Below are positions 1 to 6,926 of a stretch of 13,693 nucleotides of DNA, piece after piece. How positions within the stretch are numbered: the first letter of the stretch is position 1; each line of letters starts with the position of its first letter. The DNA is from Chloroflexota bacterium (GTDB taxonomy: Bacteria > Chloroflexota > Anaerolineae > UBA1429): assembly GCA_014360745.1 (NCBI GenBank), contig JACIWY010000048.1, forward strand, positions 1 to 13,693, written 5' to 3'. The position numbers were made by a program, and so were the translations under genes. The notes under the pieces are model-generated. The model worked only from the letters and a program-made list of their open reading frames with translations. It did no database searches and was not told the DNA's origin.

Positions 1-40
1 GGGTGGCGGGCACTGGTGCTGCAGAAAGTGCTCGCCACCC
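1..40 (-). terminator. Probable intrinsic terminator hairpin of the giant repeat-protein gene
   Basis: Positions 1-14 pair with 27-40 in a 14-bp stem (GGGTGGCG against CGCCACCC, then one G-T wobble, then GCACT against AGTGC), with a 12-base loop. It lies 10 bases beyond the stop codon at 51-53 on the minus strand. The window ends at the base of the stem, so the U-tract expected on the minus strand cannot be seen. It could equally be a 3'-end stabilising hairpin or serve a convergent gene outside the window. Confidence 0.5.
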
Positions 41-50
41 GATGGCTATT

Positions 51-3000
51 TCAGCGACTGTTTATCACCAAAGGCTGCCAGACCCTGACGATCCCCCGGC
101 CCATGCAGGCCGTCACCCGCAAATAGTCCACGTCCAGGTGGGTCCAATCGCCGTCCCAGCGCTCGATGGCCGGGTTGCCGAAATAGAGGCTGCGTGGGTT
201 CAGGGTAGAACGCACCTCGCCCACCTGGACGCCGTCTACCTTGAGGATCCAGGTGTATTCGCGGCGGATGAGCTGCACCGTGTGCCAGCTTTCATCGTTC
301 AAGTCCCCGCGCCATAGCTTCTCGCCCATGAGCGCTACCCAGAAATCGGTATCCAGGTGATGGATGCTGAGGATGTTTTCGATCTCGGGTGGAGGCTCGG
401 AGCCTTCGTGATAGCGGGCGCCGTAATAGTATTTGCTGCCGATGCCTATCGTCGTGCCGTAGGGCGTGATATTGGTGAAGCGGAAACGCGCCTCAAAGAG
501 GAAATTCTCGCGCAGCGGAAAGGCGCCGTTGCGCCAAAAGACCGGGAAGCGATCGACGTCGTCGTCCTCCGGGCGCAGCGTAATCACCGAGTCTTGGATG
601 CGATACGACCCGCTGCCCAGATCGTATTGCCACTGTTCCGGCTGGCGTGCGTAAAACTCGTCGTGAAAGTAGTAATCCAACACCGCGCAGCCATAGGGCA
701 GGGCGTAGCTGCAGAGGCGCAACTCCAGGTTGTCGAGGTAAAAGACGCTCGACCGGCTGCTGTTGGTGACGCATTCGATGAGCAGGCTATAGGCTTGACC
801 CGCCCAGGCCGTCAGATCTCGCGAGACGAGCTGCCAGTCGATGCGGCGGTCCATGGCGTCGATCCTGGCCACCTCGGCGATAATGTCGCCATTGGCGTTT
901 TGCAGGAAGAAAACGAGTTGGTCCTGCCCGCGTTGGTATTCGGTCGAATCCACCGACCAGAAGAAATTCAGGGTAAAGAGGGTCGTTTGATCGGGCAGGA
1001 TAAAAGCCACGACGGCCTTTTCTCGATCGAGGATGCCGTTACCTAGGCGCAGGCTATACCTGCCGCTCTGCGCGCGGGTCGTCGAGCGCGTGACCCTCGG
1101 CGAGGTATACCAGCGAGTGCTCAACTCCTCCTCAAAATCCTCGCGCGGAAAGACCTCGACGCACTCGGGCTCGATGACATCGACGGCGGCCGTCGCCGTG
1201 GCCGTGACCGGCTCGATGCCCGGGAAGGGCTCGCCCGAGGGCTCACAAGGCTGGCCGCTGGCATCGGCCCGGTTCACCGTGTCGATGTGGATGGCCTGCA
1301 CGCAACGATAACGCCATACCTCTGTCGGATCGAGCAGTTCGTTTCCGTCGTCTCCGCCCAGAAATTCGACGCCCGGACAGGTATCGTCGACCAAGGTCAC
1401 GTCGCGCAAAGGCACATCGCCTTCGTTGCTCAGGCGATAGGAATAGGTCACGACCTCGCCGGCATAAAATCTGAGCGGCTGAGCCTCTTTGGACAGGGCG
1501 ATCCGCGGATCGATGACGCGCACAAAGGCGCTGTCCTCAGCTACCTCGCGCCCGATGCCGGGCAAGGGCCGACCCGCCTCATCGCTTGGCTGGCCGCCGG
1601 CCCGGGCTATATTGAGGGTGTCGCCGTTTAGAGACGCCACACAACGGTAACGCCAGCTTTCGCCGACGTCCAAAAGCCCGTTGTCATCCTGATCGCCGCG
1701 CACATAGGTCACCCCGGCGCAGTGGTCGTCGAGCAGGGTTAGGTCGGCCAAGGGCGTGTCGCCGGTGTTGGTCAGCCAATAGGTGTAGGTCACCGAGTTG
1801 CCGACGGTGACGACCGGACGAGAGGCGCGCTTGCTCAGGGCGATGCCCGGCGCGACCACGTCGACCTCGGCCGAATCTTGGGCCGAGACGCGGCCCAACC
1901 CAGCCAGGGGGGTTCCTGAATCGTTGCTGGGCTGCCCGCTCACCAGGGCGGTGTTGGTCGTATCCACTTGGGGGCTGCTCAGGCAGCGGTAGCGCCATAT
2001 CTCGCCTGGGTCGAGGAGGCCGTCGGCATCGGCATCGCCGCCGAGATATTCAACCTCGACGCAGCGGTCGTCCACGAGCTGTACATCGGCCAGGGGCAGG
2101 TCGCCGGGGTTCTCCACCGTCAGCGAGTAGGTGACGCGCCCGCCGGCATAAAGCACCGTCGGTGTGGCTTCTTTGGCGATGGCGATAGCCGGCGCGACCA
2201 CATCCACGAAAGCGCTGTCGCTGGCGCTCACCCGGGCGATTCCGGCAAAGGCGTGACCCTGCTCATCGCCGGGCTGGCCGCTCACGGTGGCAATGTTGGT
2301 CGTATCCGCGTTCAATGTGGCCCGGCAGGTATAGACCCACACCTCTCCCACGTCGAGCCGGCCGTTGCGGTTCCCATCTCCTGACGAGAGGGCCATCGCC
2401 GGGCAACGGTCATCGCTCAGCGCAATATCGAGCAGAGGCACATCGCCGGTGTTGGTCACGGTGCAGGTATAGGCCACCGTCTCACCGGCCAAGACGATCG
2501 TCGGGCTGGCTACTTTGCGGATCGAGATCCCCGGTCGGATCACGCGCACCGAGGCGCTGTCGGCGTCGAACACCCGCCCGACGCCCGGCAGCGCGTTGCC
2601 GGCGGCATCACTGGGCTGGCCGCTAGCCTGCACCGTATTGGTGACGCTGGCGTTGGGCTGTGCGGCGCAGGTGTACTCCCAGACCTCGCCTGGGCCCATG
2701 AGTCCGTCGCTGCCCTGATCGCCCTGCCGATAGCCCAGCCCCGCACACCGATCATCGACCACCTGAATATCGCCCAAGGGCACGTCGCCGGTGTTGGTGA
2801 CCAAGATGGTATAAAGAACTTCCTGGCCAGGGAGCACCACGACGGAGCGTGCATGGCTCGGCCCGACACGTTTGGAGACGACGATATGCGGCGCTATCAC
2901 ATTCACTTGAGCCGTGTCCCGATCCGACACCCGCCCGATGCCGGGCAGAGGCCGGCCTGAGCTGTCGGCGGGCTGCCCGCTGGCCTGGGCGGTGTTGGTC

Positions 3001-6000
3001 ACGTCGGTTTGAGGCCGGGCGTTGCACAGATAGGTCCACGTTTCCCCCGGATCCAGGCGGCCGTTGGTGTCCACCGTCACGCGGCGTATGGCGGCGCATT
3101 GATCGTCGACGAGCAGCACATCGGCCAAGGGCACATCGCCCGGGTTGCTCAGGCGTACGGTATAGGTCACCGTTTCACCGGGCCGGATGATCGTCGGCGC
3201 TGCCTCCTTGTCCACCTCGATGGCCGGCGCGACGACATCGACGCTGGCGCTATCTTGGGCCGACACGCGGCCGATGCCGAGGAGCGGAGCGCCGGCCCCG
3301 TCGGCGGGCTGGGCGCTGACCTGGGCGGTGTTGGTGGTATCGGCCATCACCGGCCTGGCGCAGCTCAAGATCCAGGCTTCGCCGGGATCCAACCTGCCGT
3401 CTCCATCTGTATCGCCCGATTGATAGCGCATGTCTGGACATTGCGAGTCGTCCAAGGCCAGGTCGATCAAGGGCACATCGCCGGTGTTGGTGATCTGGCA
3501 GCGATAGGTGACGGTATCGCCGGCATAGAGGATCGTCGGCGTCGCGCTTTTGCGCATGGCGATGCCCGGCGCCACGACGTCGACGGTGGCCGTGGCCTCA
3601 GCGCTCACGCGCCCGATGCCGGGCAGGGGAGCGCCGTTCTCATCGCTCGGCTGGGCGCTGACCGTGGCTCGGTTCACCGTATCCACCCTAGGCGCGGCGC
3701 TGCATGTATAACGCCAGGTTTCGCCGGGATCCAGCAGGCCATCTCCATCGGCATCGCCTCCCTCAAAACTCGGCGAGGAACAACGATCGTCGCTGAGGCG
3801 TACATCGCTTAGGGGGGCGTTGCCGGGGTTCGTCACCGTCAGGTCGTAGCGCACGACGGTGCCGGCCAGGATAACGCGCGGGTTCGCCGTCTTGGCGAGC
3901 GAGATGGCCGGCGCCACGACGCGGACCAAGGCGTCGTCGCTGGCGGTGACATCGCCCAGGCCCGGCAGGTCGGCGCCGGCGGCGTCACAGGGGTTGGCGC
4001 GCACGGTGGCCGTGTTGTGCAGGGTGCTCGATAACTGTGCCTGGTGAGAAAGGACCGTGCTGCCGCCCGGGGCCAACAAGGCAGGGCCGGGCAACGTCAG
4101 GCCGAGGGCCGGGTCGCTGAGGGTGATGCCGTTGAGATAGGTGTCGCCCACGTTGGTGATGGCAAAGCGATAGGTCACCGTATCCCCGGCATAGACCACG
4201 TCCTCGCTGGCGGTCTTGCTCAACGTCAGGCCCGGCGCATACTGCAAGGGGGTTTCGACCCGGGCGGCCACAGTACGCCCTTCGGCGGTCACATAGGCCA
4301 CGTTGACGACCCGGTCCACGCCGGCAGGGGGGAAGGGATCGACGACCACTTGAAACGTGAGTTGAAAGATACCTTCCCCGGGCATGGTGCCCAGGGCCAA
4401 CCCCGCCTCATCCAGTGGGAAGGGGGTGCCAAAGAGGTCGTCGGGCACCGGCTGCAACGTCATGCCGTTGTCAAAACCGGTGGAACCACGAACGTAGGTG
4501 GTGTGTTGCGGCAAGGCGTCGACGATGGACACCTCCTTCAGCTCGGCACGACTAAAGTTGCGGATGGCCACGGTATAGGCCAGTGTGTCGCCGGGGCTGG
4601 GCACGCCGTCGCCATCCGCGTCCACCGCTAGCGTGGCCACTTTGCCGGCGGCGAAATCGGGCAAGGGGGGCACGGTGGTGCCCAGATCCAAGAAGGGGTT
4701 GCCCGTCCCGGCCGTCGAAGGGTCCTCTCCCCAGGCCACGGCCAGCCGTACTCCATCGATGGTATAGAGCAACATGCCGGTCTGATCGCCGTCCGCCGTA
4801 TCAAAGACGCGCTGCCGTTCAAGCGCGTTTAAGGTAAAGGACATGTCATAACGGTGCCCGTTGGGGTCGACGCGAGGGCCGGTGGTCGGGTCGGCGTCCA
4901 GATCGACGTACACCGTCGTCCGCTCCGTCGGGGTAACCCATACCGGACTGCCGTTTTGCTGCGGCCCCTGATACACGGGCGACGACATGTCGGCGCCTGG
5001 CGCCCAACTCACCAACGCCCTGGAGCCCAGGCGTTGATCCGGTACCAGGCTGAACCCCCAGTCGAACGACAGGTTGTCGTCGATGCCCGGCACTGGGGTA
5101 TTGGCATCTATGGCGGCGATGGCAAAGAAGGGATCGCGGCTCTGGGTGTAAAAATGGGCCCCCGAGCCGTCGGGGATCGTCCGGCGTGCCACGCCCCGTG
5201 CCGGCACGGTAAAAGTGCTCTGGCCGTAAAGGGTGTCAAAAGATACCTGGATGTCATATGTCCTCGGGTTGTACAGGAACACGTCGGTGCGGTCGTCGGG
5301 GTTGCTGGTGCGCGTGCTTACCGGGCTGTAGTAACTGAAGCCCCACTGTGGGCGCGGGGTGATGGCGTACCAGCGCGTCTCCATGGTGGCTTCGATATCG
5401 CCGGTGATCAGGTACACCTGCGCCGGTTGTGAGGTGTCCACGCGGGTGCCGGCCAGAGGCCGGACGTCGGCGGGCAGGAGATAGCTCTGTCCCTCGTTCA
5501 ACGTCGTTGTGATGTCCGTCAAGCCGTCCAGGTTATAGTCGATGGTGACCCTCGTGCCGTTGCTGGCAGCCATCACCAGGAGCGTCACGAATTCGAACAT
5601 GTCGTCTGAGGGGGTATCCTCACCCACAGGCATACGAAATGACGTGCCCCAGTCGGCAGTGGGATAGACCTCCACCGCACCGGCCAAGACCGGCCCGGGA
5701 TATACGGGCCAGGCCGCGCGGGTGACCGCCACCGCCCGGCTGGAGGCAATCTTGTCGCCCCCATCGAAGGGGTAACTGGTAGGATCATGGGGATCGCGAA
5801 GGTCGTTGGGGTTGCGCGGCCCCGCCGCGACGGTGTTTTCCAGGACAATGATATCGCCGGAGTTGAGCAAATCGGCGGGATAGCCCGGCGGGGCGCCGTT
5901 GGCCGGGTTGCCGTCTCCCCAGATTTGCGTGGCCGCCTGTCTGGGAGTCGAAATATCGATCTCGTAGCCGCCATCCTCCCAATGATCGTAATAGACGATC

Positions 6001-6236
6001 GTCTCGTCTGAGAGCGTCACCAGAGCCACGACACTGCGAATCTCGGAGCCGGTGCCGGCGTACAGCGTCAACATGGCGTCGCGGATTTGCTGCTCCGGCA
6101 AGGGGACGTAAAAAGTCTGCACGGGTACGGGGTTCTCGGCCAAAGAGGGAAACGGGTTCAGAGCCCATAGCGCTAAAATCAAGATCAGCAATACGACGAA
6201 AAATGCGCTCCTGCGAGTGGGGGGTATCGCGGCCAT
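51..6236 (-). CDS. Giant exported DUF11-type tandem-repeat protein (2061 aa)
   Basis: Probable cell-surface or secreted structural protein; its binding partner is unknown. Residues 1-36 form a signal peptide or anchor (TRR, hydrophobic stretch about 11-26, possible cleavage after PSLA). Residues ~37-531 are a beta-rich region that loosely resembles IgGFc-binding-type N-termini (weak guess). Residues 532-668 are a divergent DUF11-like unit, and nine tandem repeats span 669-1690. Two beta-sandwich-like domains (about 1691-1843 and 1845-2045, the latter LamG/concanavalin-like) precede the tail VWQPLVINSR. Repeats 2-9 carry a Cys pair (for example DDRC...YTC) and an acidic EF-hand-like loop such as DADGDGLLDPGE. 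The reading frame is open 47 codons further upstream, but the ATG at 6236 begins directly with the signal peptide and has AGGA about 9-14 bases upstream, so it is preferred. The gene stands alone and is divergent from the aspartate kinase operon. Confidence 0.88.
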   Translation of the reverse strand: MAAIPPTRRSAFFVVLLILILALWALNPFPSLAENPVPVQTFYVPLPEQQIRDAMLTLYAGTGSEIRSVVALVTLSDETIVYYDHWEDGGYEIDISTPRQAATQIWGDGNPANGAPPGYPADLLNSGDIIVLENTVAAGPRNPNDLRDPHDPTSYPFDGGDKIASSRAVAVTRAAWPVYPGPVLAGAVEVYPTADWGTSFRMPVGEDTPSDDMFEFVTLLVMAASNGTRVTIDYNLDGLTDITTTLNEGQSYLLPADVRPLAGTRVDTSQPAQVYLITGDIEATMETRWYAITPRPQWGFSYYSPVSTRTSNPDDRTDVFLYNPRTYDIQVSFDTLYGQSTFTVPARGVARRTIPDGSGAHFYTQSRDPFFAIAAIDANTPVPGIDDNLSFDWGFSLVPDQRLGSRALVSWAPGADMSSPVYQGPQQNGSPVWVTPTERTTVYVDLDADPTTGPRVDPNGHRYDMSFTLNALERQRVFDTADGDQTGMLLYTIDGVRLAVAWGEDPSTAGTGNPFLDLGTTVPPLPDFAAGKVATLAVDADGDGVPSPGDTLAYTVAIRNFSRAELKEVSIVDALPQHTTYVRGSTGFDNGMTLQPVPDDLFGTPFPLDEAGLALGTMPGEGIFQLTFQVVVDPFPPAGVDRVVNVAYVTAEGRTVAARVETPLQYAPGLTLSKTASEDVVYAGDTVTYRFAITNVGDTYLNGITLSDPALGLTLPGPALLAPGGSTVLSHQAQLSSTLHNTATVRANPCDAAGADLPGLGDVTASDDALVRVVAPAISLAKTANPRVILAGTVVRYDLTVTNPGNAPLSDVRLSDDRCSSPSFEGGDADGDGLLDPGETWRYTCSAAPRVDTVNRATVSAQPSDENGAPLPGIGRVSAEATATVDVVAPGIAMRKSATPTILYAGDTVTYRCQITNTGDVPLIDLALDDSQCPDMRYQSGDTDGDGRLDPGEAWILSCARPVMADTTNTAQVSAQPADGAGAPLLGIGRVSAQDSASVDVVAPAIEVDKEAAPTIIRPGETVTYTVRLSNPGDVPLADVLLVDDQCAAIRRVTVDTNGRLDPGETWTYLCNARPQTDVTNTAQASGQPADSSGRPLPGIGRVSDRDTAQVNVIAPHIVVSKRVGPSHARSVVVLPGQEVLYTILVTNTGDVPLGDIQVVDDRCAGLGYRQGDQGSDGLMGPGEVWEYTCAAQPNASVTNTVQASGQPSDAAGNALPGVGRVFDADSASVRVIRPGISIRKVASPTIVLAGETVAYTCTVTNTGDVPLLDIALSDDRCPAMALSSGDGNRNGRLDVGEVWVYTCRATLNADTTNIATVSGQPGDEQGHAFAGIARVSASDSAFVDVVAPAIAIAKEATPTVLYAGGRVTYSLTVENPGDLPLADVQLVDDRCVEVEYLGGDADADGLLDPGEIWRYRCLSSPQVDTTNTALVSGQPSNDSGTPLAGLGRVSAQDSAEVDVVAPGIALSKRASRPVVTVGNSVTYTYWLTNTGDTPLADLTLLDDHCAGVTYVRGDQDDNGLLDVGESWRYRCVASLNGDTLNIARAGGQPSDEAGRPLPGIGREVAEDSAFVRVIDPRIALSKEAQPLRFYAGEVVTYSYRLSNEGDVPLRDVTLVDDTCPGVEFLGGDDGNELLDPTEVWRYRCVQAIHIDTVNRADASGQPCEPSGEPFPGIEPVTATATAAVDVIEPECVEVFPREDFEEELSTRWYTSPRVTRSTTRAQSGRYSLRLGNGILDREKAVVAFILPDQTTLFTLNFFWSVDSTEYQRGQDQLVFFLQNANGDIIAEVARIDAMDRRIDWQLVSRDLTAWAGQAYSLLIECVTNSSRSSVFYLDNLELRLCSYALPYGCAVLDYYFHDEFYARQPEQWQYDLGSGSYRIQDSVITLRPEDDDVDRFPVFWRNGAFPLRENFLFEARFRFTNITPYGTTIGIGSKYYYGARYHEGSEPPPEIENILSIHHLDTDFWVALMGEKLWRGDLNDESWHTVQLIRREYTWILKVDGVQVGEVRSTLNPRSLYFGNPAIERWDGDWTHLDVDYLRVTACMGRGIVRVWQPLVINSR
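1167..4232 (-). repeat. Nine tandem ~340-bp coding repeats (DUF11/DUF7507-like units)
   Basis: Repeat units begin at protein residues 669, 777, 891, 1005, 1117, 1236, 1350, 1464 and 1578, giving lengths of 108, 114, 114, 112, 119, 114, 114, 114 and 113. Each opens with a motif like xIxLSKxAxPxxxxAGxxVTY and closes with VDVVAP or VRVIxP. At DNA level the phrase GGCACATCGCCGGTGTTGGT recurs with few changes. Unit 1 lacks the acidic loop and the canonical Cys pair. Unit 5 has a five-residue insertion near its start (SHARS region). The units are clearly homologous but not identical, so this is an old expansion rather than recent slippage. Confidence 0.93.
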
Positions 6237-6550
6237 AGAGGTATCATCCTTCCAAACAGGCTGAATTCGCCATATGTCTGTCGATGTCAGCGGCCTCAAC
6301 CGGCCGTCTTGGCCGGTCGACCGGGGAAGCCAGTTTACCACAAGGCGACGCCGGAGCCTAGTCAGGGGGCAAAACATCCCCCTTAAAACGATGCTCGTGC
6401 TCTCGATTCATGACGCAGCACGGGCGCCCGAGTTACGGGCGGGAACACACCGCATTTTGGCGGAGGTTGCACCGCCAATATACCTAGAAGGGTTGGCCAA
6501 GAATGCCTAGAGCAAATTGGGCGATTCAGCGGATGTACCAGAGACGCCGA
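6237..6550. other. Divergent intergenic region, giant-gene side, with several palindromes
   Basis: No convincing gene is seen here. The stretch holds a hairpin at 6299-6317 (ACCGGCC/GGCCGGT), an overlapping perfect 12-bp palindrome CCGGTCGACCGG at 6313-6324, a hairpin at 6364-6383 (AGGGGG/CCCCCT), a perfect 10-bp palindrome CGGGCGCCCG at 6421-6430 and a hairpin at 6457-6478 (TTGGCGG/CCGCCAA). On the minus strand, TGGTAAACT at 6332-6340 could be an extended -10 element for the giant gene, but its -35 side is poor. None of the hairpins is followed by a convincing U-tract, so operators are as likely as terminators. Confidence 0.4.
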
Positions 6551-6552
6551 TA

Positions 6553-6561
6553 TGGTATACT
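6553..6561 (+). promoter_or_regulatory. Candidate extended -10 promoter (P1) upstream of the aspartate kinase leader
   Basis: TGGTATACT matches an extended -10 (TGn followed by TATACT, five of six to consensus). No good -35 lies 16-18 bases upstream, which is tolerable for extended -10 promoters. Transcription would begin near 6568, where the first of three hairpins starts. A bacterial sigma-70-like consensus is assumed. Confidence 0.4.
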
Positions 6562-6567
6562 GGGGTC

Positions 6568-6720
6568 AGATCGAAAGAGACAGAGACATAGGGTGTTCAG
6601 GCCTCTCCGATCTAGCGCACGTAGCTGTCCTCACAAATGAGGGACAGCATTACTTCTCCTCCTTGGTTGATGAGCCTCATCAGACGCAGTGGGCGGCGCC
6701 TGATGAGGCTCGTCCCTTTA
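6568..6720 (+). ncRNA. Candidate structured leader RNA or small RNA with three hairpins
   Basis: Three consecutive hairpins are visible. The first, 6568-6613, pairs AGATCG with CGATCT and, past a small internal loop, AGAG with CTCT. The second, 6624-6648, pairs GCTGTCCTCA with TGAGGGACAGC, with one bulged G and a CAAA tetraloop. The third, 6669-6714, has a perfect 12-bp core GAGCCTCATCAG/CTGATGAGGCTC extended by a wobble and further pairs, followed by CCTTTATAG. GGGAC at 6641-6645 could instead pair with GTCCC at 6712-6716, giving a possible switch. No known riboswitch consensus (lysine, SAM-I, TPP, T-box, glycine, c-di-GMP) was recognised. The RNA is either an attenuator for the aspartate kinase operon or an independent small RNA. 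Only covariation would settle it. Confidence 0.4.
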
Positions 6721-6792
6721 TAGCCCCCGATCAATCTTCGACTCGGCGTTTTGGGCGCACGGCACGAACCGGCCAATTCTTGGCGATAAAGT

Positions 6793-6820
6793 TTGGCTCC
6801 TCCGTTTTCTTGATTATAAT
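6793..6820 (+). promoter_or_regulatory. Candidate sigma-70-type promoter (P2) of the aspartate kinase operon
   Basis: TTGGCT at 6793-6798 (four of six to TTGACA) and a perfect TATAAT at 6815-6820 are separated by 16 bases. Transcription would start near 6827, giving a leader of about 100 bases that bypasses the upstream hairpins. The surrounding 6801-6830 stretch is noticeably AT-rich for this GC-rich region. Confidence 0.55.
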
Positions 6821-6926
6821 TTTCGCTAATGTCTCGTTCGCGGCGCGGATGGGCCATCGCTTTAGCCGCCCGTGGGCGTGTGGTATTCGGTTTCTCCCAC
6901 TGCCTCTTTGCGCGGAGGTAAAAACC

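Noticed and set aside
1167..4232. Regular repeats that could suggest a CRISPR array or satellite DNA
   Set aside because: The period is ~340 bases, the repeats are divergent, and they translate in one continuous frame as protein repeats; there are no short identical repeats with unique spacers.
6237..6377. Upstream extension of the giant protein to 6377
   Set aside because: It would put 47 basic, non-signal residues before an obvious signal peptide and cross palindromic regulatory DNA.
6274..6510. 78-codon plus-strand ORF in the divergent intergenic region
   Set aside because: No ribosome binding site was found, composition is Arg/Pro-rich as in chance GC-rich frames, and it overlaps the palindromes.
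6568..6720. Known lysine, T-box or SAM riboswitch ahead of the aspartate kinase
   Set aside because: The conserved cores (T-box antiterminator sequence, lysine-box and SAM-I cores) were looked for and not found, so the element is reported only as an unclassified structure.
6552..6926. In-frame upstream extension of the aspartate kinase (125 extra codons)
   Set aside because: The extension has no kinase homology, spans the promoter and hairpins, and lacks a ribosome binding site, whereas ATG 6927 has GGAGGT and the conserved N-terminus.
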